From positions 6,506,185-6,570,184 of the forward strand of contig OX459102.1 in assembly GCA_949775045.1 (NCBI GenBank): a stretch of 64,000 nt of DNA. Direction: 5' to 3'. Within the stretch, counting starts at the first letter, position 1. Each line of letters begins with the position of its first letter. The stretch comes from Metridium senile (lineage: Eukaryota; Cnidaria; Anthozoa; Actiniaria; Metridiidae). The notes under the pieces are model-generated. The model was not told the DNA's origin and did no database searches. It saw only the letters and a program-made list of their open reading frames with translations. Made by a program: the position numbers and the translations under genes. Positions 34,277-44,770 of this stretch are shown in pieces.

Positions 34277-37200
34277 ATGATGGTTAACACAAAACTCATT
34301 CTGGTCTACTGTGCATGCGCAATAACGTCTACTTTAACCCACCATGATGACATGCAATCAAGTACATACATAGAAACGCTGCCTGGATACCGTCTGGTAG
34401 GTCACGTGATGCAGGAGATGACGTCTTCGAACATATGGTCGTGTGTTATGAAATGTACTAGGAAACCAGGCTGTCTGTCGCTAAACGTTTATGCAGACAA
34501 TGGCCATTATCACTGTGAACTGAACAAATCAAATCGTAAACCGAATGACGCCAGCCTTATTGCACATGGCTCATACCATGGCCAATACCTTGAACTGGTG
34601 AGTGACGTCATACCTTTCCTGACAGATGCCATAGTTTAGTTACACCTTACATCGATGCCTTAATTTAGTCAATGACGTCATAGCTTACATCGATACCTTA
34701 ATTTAGTTATTAATTTAATTAATGACGCCAATGTCTACAACGATGCCTTAATTTAGTTAGTGACGTCATAGCTTACATCGATACCTTAATTTAGTTAGTG
34801 ACGTCATAGCTTACATCGATCCTTCCGATTCAGCTGAGTGACGTCATATTAACAGGGCATTAGGAACTCGGGGTTAAAAAAGTGTCATGGACTCTGGAAA
34901 AAGCCCTCAAACTCTGATGACAAGATAAACAAATATAGTCTGGGGCGGTTGTTAGGACTGTCCACAAGTTTCTCGGCAACTTTTGGGCAACTTTTTCACT
35001 TTCGAGCAACTTTTGTTTATTTTTTTTAATTTTTAAATGAATTCTAACCAATCAACTGTCCCAATAAGACCAAAGTATGTATTTTTTACTCCAATGATTC
35101 AAATACTGTTGGACAATAGGCTTTAATTGTGAAGCAGTGGTCTTCCTGTGGTAATTTGTAAATACGACCAAGGTAATCAGCGGTTGTAAAATCAAAACAA
35201 ACTTTTCTGCAAATACCACAATCTCGAACCCAGAGCCTGCGTTACTCTTGGCCAGCAGTGCCGAGCAACGTATAACTCTGGGGAAACGGAATTATTCTGC
35301 TCCAATTTTGGAGTTCTGGTTTTAGCATGAAATGCGCATGCTTAGTTAATATTATAATGATCTGTTGGTTTGGGCATCCTGTGTTACTTAGTACGTTATA
35401 TGACATTCAAAATATTGTTGACCTAGTAGTATTTTAAATATTTTCTAAGCCAAAATATAAACATTTTCCTCACTAATAAAACATTTAAAGTTTAGGAAGG
35501 TTTTTTAGCGGCCATCAGGATTTATATAATGCAGATATAAAAACGAGTCTAAATCTCCTTCAATTTAGATCGCTTTAACCGTCGATTTATTTATAGTTTT
35601 CCAACGGTTATTAGTTTGCTTTCGTGGTACGATTGACCTTTATTAAATAACTGGACTTTTGAGCAACTTTTGAGCAACTTTTAGGGAAATTATATGAGCA
35701 ACTTTATTGACTTTTTGGAGCAACTTGTGGACAGTCCTACCGGTTGTACGAATGGTGAATAGCGCTATCCTGCACCTGATAAATCCTTATCCAGCGGATA
35801 AAATCTATAAAAAACCTATGCAATGGATAACGTTTATCCGCGGATAACTTTATCCACCCTACGTACAACCGGCCCCTGCTCTTTTGTTTTTTTTCAGGAA
35901 AAATCCGAATTTTTGGGTTCCTGTGTTGTCTTGATACCGCGAGAAATATAGGGCCTAGACAAAAAAGGAAAGGTGGGGGGAGGGGGCTAGGAAAGGGGGA
36001 AGGTTGGAGGAAAAGAATCTCCACAATAACTTTTTTTTTTTGCAGGCTAAAACACATATAATATCTTAGACTCGTTCAGACTTAGCCTCCTCCGCAGGCA
36101 ACTTCGCCTTATCGCTTTTTTGCTTTTTGGGGGTTCCTGTGGCAGAGAAAGGACTTGGGACGAATTTTATGTTAAGCCACAGGAAGCCCAGAGTCATCAA
36201 AGGAAGCCCATAGTCAAGAGTTGCATGCGGAGAAGGCTAGTTCAGACTCGATGCAAGATAAATATAATCCTTAGAAATATAGATGTGTTTCAACATCTCA
36301 CATGCTTGATTGTTTTGTAGAAAGATGACGCTTGCCTTGGCCTAGGTATGTAAAGAGCCTGTATAGACACGGGGGGAAAACGCACTGCACACGCTCGGAA
36401 GTTAGGCGGGAAATTTGTAGATCGTGTTTTCAATATATATAACCATTTGAGATTTACATGCGTTTGGTAAATCTTAAAAATTAAGGGCGTCCGTGGAAAG
36501 TTAGTCCTTATGTTTTCCTAACACATTACATTAGTTGTTTTCTTTCCCTGGTCAAATAATACAAGATAAATTCGCATATCATAATACATAACATGAAACC
36601 TTTTGTAAAATCTTCAGCTAGTCTTTAATTGTTCTGCATGCTCAAGCATGCGCTGGTGCGTTTTTCACACGTGTCGTCTGTTTACATAACGTTGTACCGA
36701 CGTAGTATATCAGTACTGCATCCTAACAGTACCTTTCTAATGTAGTTATAACACAGGCATTCCATACTAGACAGCTGTGGTATTGGGCTTCCTGTGTTAT
36801 TTAACGGATCCGTTTGAAGATTAATGAATAAAGTTCAAATATTGTACCTTGTGAAATATTTTCCTTATTCAGTAATAAAATATTTTTTCGATAATAAAAG
36901 ATTATAAGTTTAGGAAGGTTTCTGTGTATGTAGTTTTCTTGGGTTTTTGGGGCCACTTAAGGAGGTTTTGAAAATTGCGAATATTAACGGTCATCGCGGC
37001 GTGTCAATAAAATTACATTGAAATGCCTGTGGTAACTAATGCTGTATTCATTATATATCAGAAGGCTGGCAACGATACAAATCATTTGCGTTCAAATATG
37101 TCAACGAGAATGCTGATGTGCAAACTGCTCGTCAGCGGTGTAAACATTTGTCAGCAAGTGCAGATTTGGCTTCCATTAGCAACCAAGAAGAAAACGACTT

Positions 37201-37801
37201 TGTTATTAACAGTCTTCTTGCAGGTAAATTGCACGACAATGAGCTTGAACATGTTGAAGATGGTGTTGGTGGTGGTTATGATGATGATGATGAATATATA
37301 TTATAATATAATACTAGCCAAATCCTTCAGATGGAGCTAGCCAATAAATGCAATGAGCGTCAAGTGAACATGCATAACTTGTTAGCGTAACCCCGAGGGG
37401 AAAATATGAGTGCGTCAATGCTCGCCTGCATGACCGGGATAGGGAGCTTTCTATAATTTTGTAATCCATCGAAGACCGCATGAAATATATGTTGTGATGT
37501 GATGTCCACGCCCCGTTATTCATCCAAATAGCCAATTGGTTTTTCAGGAGAAAATTGGTACCTGGTCTGGATCGGTCTGAACGATATCGACAAGGAAGAT
37601 ACCTTTGTATGGTTTGACGGGACAGACTCTAGCTACAGGAACTGGCACTCTGGCGAACCGAACAGTGTTGGTGAAGAAGATTGTACAAATTTATATTTGA
37701 AGAAAGGTCAGATAAAATGGATGGACATGAGTTGTCACTATAATTACACGTTTATTTGTAAGACCACGTGTCCACCAGCACTGAATCATTATCTTGAATA
37801 G
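34277..37801 (+). CDS. Secreted PAN/apple + C-type lectin gene (4 exons)
   Basis: Exon 1 (34277-34597) encodes a signal peptide (MVNTKLILVYCACAITST) and a PAN/apple-like module with CVMKCTRKPGCLSL and YHCELN, and ends at a GTGAGT donor in phase 0. A 25-nt micro-exon (36321-36345, acceptor TTTTGTAG, donor GTATGT) adds KDDACLGL and shifts to phase 1. Exon 3 (37062-37223) begins GWQRYKSFAF and ends SLLAG. Exon 4 (37548-37801) has WIGLNDIDKEDTFVWFDGT, the Ca2+/sugar motif EPN, EEDC, WMDMSC and FICKTTC, and ends at TAG. The total is 762 nt, a whole number of codons (253 residues). The CTLD lacks the second N-terminal Cys of long-form domains (SFAFKY where SCYKY is usual), while the micro-exon and the C-terminus add extra cysteines. 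Function inferred from the family: secreted Ca2+-dependent glycan binding. A pyrimidine-rich AG at 34272-34273 suggests a 5' UTR intron. Confidence 0.85.
34603..34846. promoter_or_regulatory. Cluster of five perfect TGACGTCA (CRE-type) sites in intron 1
   Basis: TGACGTCA lies at 34603-34610, 34673-34680, 34761-34768, 34799-34806 and 34839-34846, with a degenerate TGACGCCA between them. The sites sit in a loose ~40-bp repeat (CTTACATCGATACCTTAATT) directly after the exon 1 donor. CREB/ATF proteins bind this palindrome in animals. Activity here is inferred only. Confidence 0.55.
34942..35876. mobile_element. MITE with GGGGC(C)GGTTGTACG ends, split by another MITE
   Basis: The left end GGGGCGGTTGT (34942-34952) and right end CGTACAACCGGCCCC (~35862-35876) are inverted. 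The ~130-bp body (35748-35876) contains GATAGCGCTATCC and TTATCCGCGGATAA palindromes. The left end is broken by the element at 34953-35739. Confidence 0.65.
34953..35739. mobile_element. hAT-like nonautonomous element inserted in a MITE
   Basis: Terminal inverted repeats TAGGACTGTCCACAAGTT and AACTTGTGGACAGTCCTA, flanked by GCGGTTGT and CCGGTTGT, an 8-bp target duplication with one mismatch as expected for hAT elements. GAGCAACTTTT is repeated inside both ends. No transposase. It lies in intron 1 of the lectin gene. Confidence 0.75.
36094..37487 (+). repeat. Segmental duplication, copy A (lectin cassette)
   Basis: Nearly identical to 40441-41758 through introns and exons, starting at GCAGGCAACTTCG and ending near GAAGACCGCAT. 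It includes the 25-nt micro-exon and the first CTLD exon. Copy A has ~85 bp (about 37338-37422) that copy B lacks. The upstream part (36120-36320) looks like former coding sequence but has stops in this copy. Confidence 0.9.
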
Positions 37802-38310
37802 GTGGTAACGCATCGTATTGAGGGGGGCGTAAAGGGGGCAGTTGGGGGGGGGGGGAGAGGCTTCAAACCGCAAAACTGCACACTAAAATCGACAAAAACC
37901 GCACAATCGCACCAACATTTGTTACAAAAACGCAACCGCATGATTTAGAACTATATAGATATTGGTCAAGTTTCAAGGTTGTAGATTATTTCGGCGCTGC
38001 AGTGTTATGGGCGAGCAAACATGACAATTTTTTTTTTGCCAAACATGTGTGCCCCGATGAAGGGCATATTAAAACATGGCGGACAAAACTTCACAGGCTT
38101 ATAATTCGAGAGTTTATTCGATAAGGTTAATTCTATTTGACTGAAATATCTTTGAAATGGAGGTTTTAAGGCAAAATCTTCAATTTGGATAAAATAATTT
38201 CAATATTAATACGTATTCAGATATATACACGTAACGGTATTGCGTGACACAAATTCAACCTTGGGGAACCAAGCATTTTAATATATAATCTTATAGTATA
38301 AACTTATCCT
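37802..38310. other. 3' flank of the lectin gene, no further gene
   Basis: Contains a G-run near 37847 and a phrase (ATTGCGTGACACAAATTC, ~38250) shared with ~18384. No coding region recognised. Confidence 0.4.
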
Positions 38311-38470
38311 TGATAAATTCAGGTCAAAAAGAAAATTTCCCACATTTGACGTCTTTAAAAATATCATAAACTACAATAAAAACATTGAATACAAAACAGT
38401 CCAATTAAATAAAAATCAATCGAAATATGAAAAGAAATGGAGTAAGATTTTTTTGGCTGTACTCTTCTCT
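38311..38470 (+). pseudogene. LINE ORF2 C-terminal fragment
   Basis: An open frame DKFRSKRKFPTFDVFKNI followed by NYNKNIEYKTVQLNKN and KWSKIF aligns by eye with the C-terminus of the LINE at 21364-21500 (RPSLNSFLNCLSYNKNVEY ... DKWKF). It is a short 5'-truncated relic. The downstream ~300 bp may be its 3' UTR. Confidence 0.7.
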
Positions 38471-38960
38471 TTTCTATTTCCGTTTTTTCCTCTTAGTTGT
38501 TGTTGCTGCTGCTGTTGTTGTTGTTGTTGTTGCCATTACTTCTTATGTATATGTTATTTGGTTCTGTAAGTGTGTGTGAAATTTAAATGTGAAGGATAGT
38601 ATAATATAACATACGAAAATTAGTAAATTTTCCTAGTAAAATAACTGTAAAAATATAATAATAATGTAAAAAATGTAAAAATGTAGTAATATTTAGAGAA
38701 TTTTACTTATTGTCATAAAAATGCATCCTTCATCACGATGTAAACATGTAATGTACTTTTGTTAATGATAATAAAACAATTTTTCGTTTCCCCTTTGGGT
38801 TATATAAATTATATTGATGTACACTTTCTGTAAAAAAAATTGTTGAAAAAATATATAAATTTCCTTCTTACGGGCTTCCTGTGGTAGATATAAACCACAA
38901 TGCAACTCGCGCCTATATTGGCGCTAAAGTCTAAACAAAACATGGCGCCTGACTTCAAAC
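38471..38960. other. Probable LINE 3' tail and spacer
   Basis: AT-rich, with a (TTG)n run at 38500-38535. Nothing else recognised. Confidence 0.35.
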
Positions 38961-39350
38961 ATGGCTGACAAAACAGAACGCAATTTAACATCTCTTTTTC
39001 GCCGTCTGTGTGAGCTGTCGTTCCTCAACGAGGCGGCCAAAAGAGAGGACGCCTATAACAGAATTCGCTACACAAGAACCAGGCGCAAAAAGCTCCAAAG
39101 TTGCTTGTATGAGAAGTTGTTTTCAGAGCTGCAGGCCCCTTGGGTCGGAGCAACCAATTTGGGAGAAAACCGAGGGGAAGATGCCAAGAAGACTGTTTTA
39201 AATGTTTATGAGAGAATTGCAGTGAAAGTGTTTACTTTAAGGCTACAAAGGCAATTCGATAAAGCTGATTTGTTGGAATATTATTCTACAAGATGGAAAG
39301 CTTTGGAAGGTGAGCTCAATAAAAGTTGGAGAAATTTAATTGTTCAAACG
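38961..39350 (+). CDS. Unrecognised protein, probable first coding exon
   Basis: A 130-codon frame from ATG (MADKTERNLTSLFRRLCELS) rich in Arg, Lys, Glu and Leu (LYEKLFSELQAPWVGATNLG, then KVFTLRLQRQFDKADLLEYY). It ends LIVQT at a good splice donor (ACG|GTATGC) in phase 0. The composition is protein-like and predicted helical, with no signal peptide or known domain. A later exon may be 40335-40440. It sits between the two lectin cassettes and is unrelated to them. Confidence 0.5.
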
Positions 39351-39404
39351 GTATGCATGATTTTATTATCGATTTTAATGAGACTATAATGGTGAAAATA
39401 ATGA

Positions 39405-39640
39405 TTGTAAGTACACATAGAGTACAGAGGATACTTTTAACACCATACAGACATGTACTGGCATGGCATGGTGTAAAAATTAAACGCTGAACATTATCAG
39501 GAAATGAGATTTTAATTTACTATATTTGGATAACTCTGTCAAACAAGTTTGTTCCTAGTATTTTGATTGACTGCCAACAAAATGCTTGTTTGCAAACAAG
39601 GGGGGGCTTTTGGGGTTGCACCTCAAGAAGAAAAATGATT
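39405..39640 (+). repeat. Dispersed ~230-bp repeat, copy 1
   Basis: CAGAGGATACTTTTAACACC, TTGGATAACTCTGTCAAAC and TTTGGGGTTGCACCTCAAGA also occur in the same order at 47318-47665, where the copy is interrupted by an insertion and leads into a satellite. Confidence 0.8.
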
Positions 39641-40334
39641 GTAAGCACCCTGTTGCAGTGGCAATTTGCAGCAACTTATTGCGGTTCCCAGTCACGCGCA
39701 ACCAACTAGACCTGCAAACACAAACGAAAAAAAAAATAGAGTTAAATTGGTCAATCAACTGTATATCCAGTGCAACACAAACTAAAATGTCCGTTGTAAA
39801 TCAGCAATAAACTCGCTAAATGTACTTAGAGCATATCAAAGATATGCCTATTGTTCTGTTGCAATCTCAACCTGTTAAAGGGATCCTCCACCAAAAATGA
39901 ACTTGAACTTATATGGTGATAAAAATTATGCTAATTTCAAATATATATCAATAATTTTCATCAGACAATTTTTTGCGCAGAAAAAACGGTTTAAAATGTG
40001 AGAAAAAATATTTTTGGGATCCCTGTGGCATTTTTGGTGGAGGATTCCTTTAAAAAAAGAAAAAAATCTTGCGCACTAATCAAAGTCTTTTTGTTATTTC
40101 TCACCTACAATACCATATATGGTAATGGCATTGTTTTCAAGATTGCATACGGTATTTCTGATATGGTTTCTACCCATAGAAATGATTAAATCGAATCCAA
40201 ACTCCCTGAAATTGAGGTCAGGGAATACTTGAAATACAGGGAATGTTTGAAGGTCTAGTTGGTCAGGTGTGACTGGGAACTGCAGTAAATGTTGTGCATC
40301 CAAATTGTTATCCTATACATTTCACTGTTTGTAG
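39641..40334. other. Probable intron, nothing recognised
   Basis: Contains a short repeated phrase around CTCCACCAAAAATGA (39887) and its inverse TTTTTGGTGGAGGA (40031), so it may hold a small foldback. No gene. Confidence 0.35.
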
Positions 40335-40440
40335 GTTCATTAAGAAGTACAGCTGATGTCAGCCAGTCAGTCACTCATATCAATGAACCATTTGCAATCT
40401 TGAAGTTTCTTGTGGCTCTCTCTGACACTGGGCACCAGTG
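40335..40440 (+). CDS. Possible coding exon cut by the duplication breakpoint
   Basis: After the acceptor-like TTTCACTGTTTGTAG, an open frame reads SLRSTADVSQSVTHINEPFA then ILKFLVALSDTGHQWQ and meets the start of duplicated segment B at 40441 without a splice donor. It may belong to the gene starting at 38961. The phase does not fit directly, so an intermediate exon would be needed. Confidence 0.35.
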
Positions 40441-41758
40441 GCAGGCAACTTCGTCTTATCGCTTTTTGCTTTTTTTGTGTTCCTGTGGCAGAGAAAGGAC
40501 TTGGGACGAATTTTATGTTCCGCCACAGGAAGCCCAGAGTCAACAAAGGAAGCCCGGAGTCAAGAGTTGCATGCGGAGGAGGCTAGTTCAGACTCGATGA
40601 AAGATAAATATAATCCTTACAAATATAGATGTGTTTCAACATCTCACATGCTTGATTGTTTTGTAGAAAGATGACGCTTGCATTGGCCTAGGTATGTAAA
40701 GAGCCTGTATAGACACGGGGGAAAAACGCACTGCACACGCTCGAAAGTTAGGCGGGAAATTTGTAGACGCCTCGCGATCGTGTTTTCAATATATATGACC
40801 ATTGGAGATTTACAGGCGTTTGGTAAATCTTAAAAATTAAGGGCGTCCGTGGAAAGTTAGTGCTTATGTTTTCCTAACACATTACATTAGTTGTTTTCTT
40901 TCCCTGGTCAAATAATACAAGAGAAATTCGCATATCATAATACATAACATGAAACCTTTTGTAAAATCTTCAGCTAGTCTTTAATTGTTCTGCATGCTCA
41001 AGCATGTGCTGGTGCGTTTTTCACACGTGTCGTCTGTTTACATAACGTTGTACCGACGTAGTATATCAGTACTGCATCCTAACAGTACCTTTCTAATGTA
41101 GTTATAACACAGGCATTCCATACTAGACAGCTGTGGTATTGGGCTTCCTGTGTTATTTAACGGATCCGTTTGAAGATTAATGAATAAAGTTCAAATATTG
41201 TACCTTGTGAAATATTTTCCTTATTGAGTAATAAATTATTTTTTCGATAATAAAAGAACATAAGGTTAGGAAGCAGGTTTCTGTGTATGTGGTTTTCTTT
41301 GGTCTTTGGGGCAATTTAAGGAGGTTTTGAAAATTGCGAATATTAACGGTCATCGCGGCGTGTCAATAAAATTACATTGAAATGCCTGTGGTAACTAATG
41401 CTGTATTCGTTATATATCAGAAGGCTGGCAACGATACAAATCATTTGCGTTCAAATATGTCAACGAGAATGCTGATGTGCAAACTGCTCGTCAGCGGTGT
41501 AAACATTTGTCAGCAAGTGCAGATTTGGCTTCCATTAGCAACCAAGAAGAAAACGACTTTGTTGCTAACAGTCTTCTTGCAGGTAAATTGCACGACAATG
41601 AACTTGAACATGTTGAAGATGGTGGTGGTGGTGGTTATGTTGATGATGATGAATATATATTATAATATAATACTAGCCAAATCCTTCAGATGGAGCTCGC
41701 CTGCATTACCGGGATAGGGAGCTTTCTATAATTTTGTAATCCATCGAAGACCGCATAA
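40441..41758 (+). repeat. Segmental duplication, copy B (lectin cassette)
   Basis: Partner of 36094-37487. In this copy the frame QRKDLGRILCSATGSPESTK and onward (40480-40674) is open, whereas copy A carries stops. Confidence 0.9.
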
Positions 41759-43409
41759 AATGTTGAAAAACTCTATAAATATTTTACACCTAAAACAAAT
41801 TAGGCTGATATATAAGACATATACGTTTTAAAAGTTTAAAGCATAATGATCTTTATCTTGAGGCTCAAAAGTAGCCTCCTATGCAGCCGATCCTTACCCT
41901 GGGTACCAGGGGTTATTTTCTCCTTGCTTTATCGTTTGCTTTAGCGTTTGTAAATTTGACGGTTTGTTGACGGTTTGTTATTCAACGAATCTAACCCCTG
42001 GCCAAATGAGCTTAGAATCTCACTTCCATGCTGTTTTGATTGACACCGCCAATTATAGCCATATTTGGAAACTTGGCAAACTTGTTGACATCTTGCTGTC
42101 AGCTTTCATCCAATCAAAGGTCTTGATAGACTTAAACCAATCAGAAGGCCGGGGTCACGCAGCGATCCCTCGCTTCTGATTGGCTCGGCGAATTCAAAAG
42201 AATAGGCTCGTTTGGCTAGAGGGTTTCTCTTGAAAAAAAAAACGAACACAGACGTACAAATGATAAATACGAATACTAGATCAAGAAACCCTCTAGTTTC
42301 TAGGGTAGCCGATCCTTTGTATCGTCACGCAATACGGTATTGATGATGATGAACTTTGATATAACTGATATAAATGATAGTTGTGGTGGTGATGATGAAT
42401 ATAATATAATAATGATGGTGGTGGTGGTGATGAAGATGATGAATATAATATATTAAAAAAACTCATTAATAATTCATGACTATTTTGTCCAATCCGATGC
42501 TCCTCTCTGGTCACGAGGAAAGCATTGTATACCGCATAATCTACGTTTGAAACGCGGAGGGATGATGGTGTAGAATAGAAGAACAATGGAATGCAAATAA
42601 ACATTAAGCATTATATAATGGCACATGTGTCATTATATAATGCTTCATGTCCATAATTCAGATATTACGTACCCTCCCTCTAATATAATAATGATGATGT
42701 GGTGGTGATGATGATGATGATGAATATAATATAACAATGATGTTGGTGGTGGTGGTGGTGATGATGAATATAATATAATAATGATGGTTGTGGTGGTGAT
42801 GATGATGATGATGAATATATAACATAATAATGGTGGTGGTGGTGATGATGATGATGATGAATATATAACATAATAATGGTGGTGGCGGTGATGATGATAA
42901 TGAATATAACATAATAATAATGGTGGTGGTGGTGGTGGTAATGAAGAAATGAATATTTTGAACAGTGTGGCGGTGAAAACGATTATCAAAGTGCGGTGTT
43001 GCGGTGATGTAAATGCCTTCGGTGTGCGCTGTTCGAAGCTGCGGTGTCCGATGAATTTTATCATCTGATCTGCTCTCGAATTCTCCCAAACGCATCTCGG
43101 TTTTCATTAGCGCGTGAAAACACATAAGATGTATTTCATTTCTTAAAAACAATTCGTTTTTCAGGAGAAAATTGGAGTACGGTCTGGATCGGTCTGAACG
43201 ATATCGACAAGGAAGATACCTTTGTATGGTTTGACGGGACAGACTCTAGCTTCAGAAACTGGCACTCTGGTGAACCGAACAATGTTCTTGAAGAAGATTG
43301 TACAGTAATATGGGCGTCCGTGAGGAAATGGGGAGATTCGAAATGTCACTCTAAATACACGTTTATTTGTAAAACCACGTGTCCATCAGCACTGAATCAT
43401 CTTGAATAG
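40667..43409 (+). CDS. Second C-type lectin cassette (3 exons, no PAN exon seen)
   Basis: The exons mirror gene A: a 25-nt micro-exon 40667-40691, then 41421-41582 (GWQRYKSFAF ... SLLAG, with V-A-N in place of V-I-N), then 43165-43409 ending at TAG. The last exon encodes WIGLNDIDKEDTFVWFDGT, EPNN, EEDC, KWGDSKC and FICKTTC. The splice phases match gene A. The final intron is 1.58 kb, against 324 bp in gene A, because of satellite-rich sequence. No upstream PAN or signal-peptide exon is found between 37.8 and 40.6 kb. The cassette is therefore either an alternative 3' end for the PAN exon at 34277, or a headless duplicate. The first two exons are near-identical to A and the last is more diverged. 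Confidence 0.7.
41965..42295. other. Intron sequence with short inverted motifs
   Basis: AAACCCTCTAGTTTCTAGGG and AGAGGGTTTCT are inverted over ~70 bp near 42219-42305. No coding sequence. Confidence 0.35.
42330..42950 (+). repeat. Imperfect (GATGGTGGT)n satellite in the lectin B intron
   Basis: GATGATGAATATAATATAAT and GGTGGTGGTGATGATGATGA units alternate in ~60-bp blocks. Confidence 0.9.
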
Positions 43410-43620
43410 GTGGTAACGCATGGTATTGGGGGGTGGGGGGGGGGGGGGGTGGGGACGAATAGATGAAAGATACCACGTTAAATACACGTTTATTTGGACA
43501 ACTACGTGTCCATCAGCACTGAATCATCTTGAATAGGTGGTAACGCATGGTATTGGGGGGTGGGGGTGAGGAAATGGATAGATGATAAATGTCACGTTAA
43601 ATACACGTTTTTACGACACT
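43340..43620 (+). repeat. Partial tandem triplication of the lectin B last-exon tail
   Basis: AAATACACGTTTATTTG ... ATCAGCACTGAATCATC ... GGTATTGGGG occurs at 43351, again at 43480, and its start once more at 43599 (period ~120-130 bp). The copies re-encode the last ~18 codons beyond the true stop. Confidence 0.85.
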
Positions 43621-43725
43621 TGTGTGAATTAATAATAATAATAACTTTATTGATAAATTGACTTGCAATTCAAAAGAATTGAAAAAGTATAGATTAAATA
43701 TTTACATGATTAAAATATTATATAT

Positions 43726-44424
43726 AGACCCCTTTGTTGACTAAAGAACACACATTCAACCAACAAAAAGCTTAAACCTCTATTTAAAGGCATTATTGAT
43801 ACCCTTTTTCGACGCAAGAATGCATAGTTTTAACATTTAAGGTTTAAACCCTTTTTAAGATGCAATTTCTCATCTAATATAGGCCCAAAAGTACCTACAT
43901 CAGTACTGCCCTTGCTTGCGCAAGCTATACTGTAATAAATATTGATGCCATATGGTGATCAGTTAGTTAATTGCTAGCGCTGTGCATGCGCGCGGTTTTC
44001 AAGCCTTACCTTGACAACGAAGTGATATAGACTGAGTGAGTTTTGGCTAGCTTGAGACACCGAAGACATCTATGATCAATTTACAAGGCCCCCTCATCTC
44101 CGCATTCCTGAAAAACACTAAGAGAATGACCCAAAACCAATCAGCATTGAAAATACCTAAAACAAATATATATGCAAATACCGAAACTGTAATTCTCAGT
44201 AGAGAAACAAGTTTCAATGACTATCAGATGATGCCTGCATTGTATGAATTGAACATTACCAACATAAAAGGAGGTTTGATAACGAAGACCCCTTTGTTGA
44301 CTAAAGAACACACATTCAACCAACAAAAAGCTTAAACCTCTCTTTAAAGGCGTTATTGATACCCTTTTTCGACGCAAGAATGCATAGTTCTAACATTTAA
44401 GGTTTAAACCCTTTTTAAGATGCT

Positions 44425-44430
<6 letters not shown>
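43726..44430 (+). mobile_element. Direct repeats (~148 bp) flanking ~410 bp, TRIM-like candidate
   Basis: 43726-43872 and 44286-44430 are nearly identical (AGACCCCTTTGTTGACTAAA ... TTTAAACCCTTTTTAAGATG). Terminal direct repeats on a small core resemble a TRIM, but TG..CA borders, a primer-binding site and a TSD are not clearly seen. The core has an 87-codon frame without a known domain. Confidence 0.4.

Positions 44431-44502
<72 letters not shown>
44431..44502. repeat. (AT)n microsatellite
   Basis: A pure AT dinucleotide run of ~72 bp. Confidence 0.97.
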
Positions 44503-44506
<4 letters not shown>

Positions 44507-44551
44507 GTCTTTGAAAAAAAAATATAGTTGTAGATAAAATACATGTTAAAA

Positions 44552-44770
44552 TTAGTCCCATTTCTTAAGTGAACTTGGAATGAAGCTGTTTTGGTATCTT
44601 TTTGTCCTGCACTTGAGAAGTGGAATTCTCCTAGGCTTTCTAAGGCTATAGTTTTTGGACATAGGTTTTGGTAAAAGGCTGTGTAATTTACTATCAGGGC
44701 ATGTAATGTTCTTGTAAAATTTCATACACAAATGTTCGCGTCTCTCATAGTGAGTGGTAAGAATTCTCGC
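44552..44770 (-). pseudogene. LINE ORF, C-terminal end
   Basis: The minus-strand frame HYERREHLCMKFYKNITCPD then KLHSLLPKP, RKPRRIPLLKCRTKRYQNSF and IPSSLKKWD-stop matches the typical C-terminus of CR1-like or related LINE proteins (R-R-x-x-L-C ... R-C-R-T-K-R-Y-x-N-S-F-I-P). The frame joins unrelated sequence upstream at ~44770, where CGCGCGCTGATTGGTTGA begins. The same motif stands in the palindrome at 24380. Confidence 0.75.

Noticed and set aside
31360..34280. Several 120-280 codon frames (CVCCLFVSLS repeats)
   Set aside because: Direct translation of the 30-bp minisatellite. Two frames are open at once and the peptide has no domain.
37023..37340. ORFs of 105 and 111 codons overlapping the lectin exon (37023 and 41382)
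   Set aside because: They are in the wrong frame. The lectin frame with splice sites explains the region and carries the family motifs.
43726..44430. Confirmed LTR retrotransposon
   Set aside because: Direct repeats exist, but no gag/pol, no clear TG..CA ends and no TSD were found, so it is kept only as a candidate.
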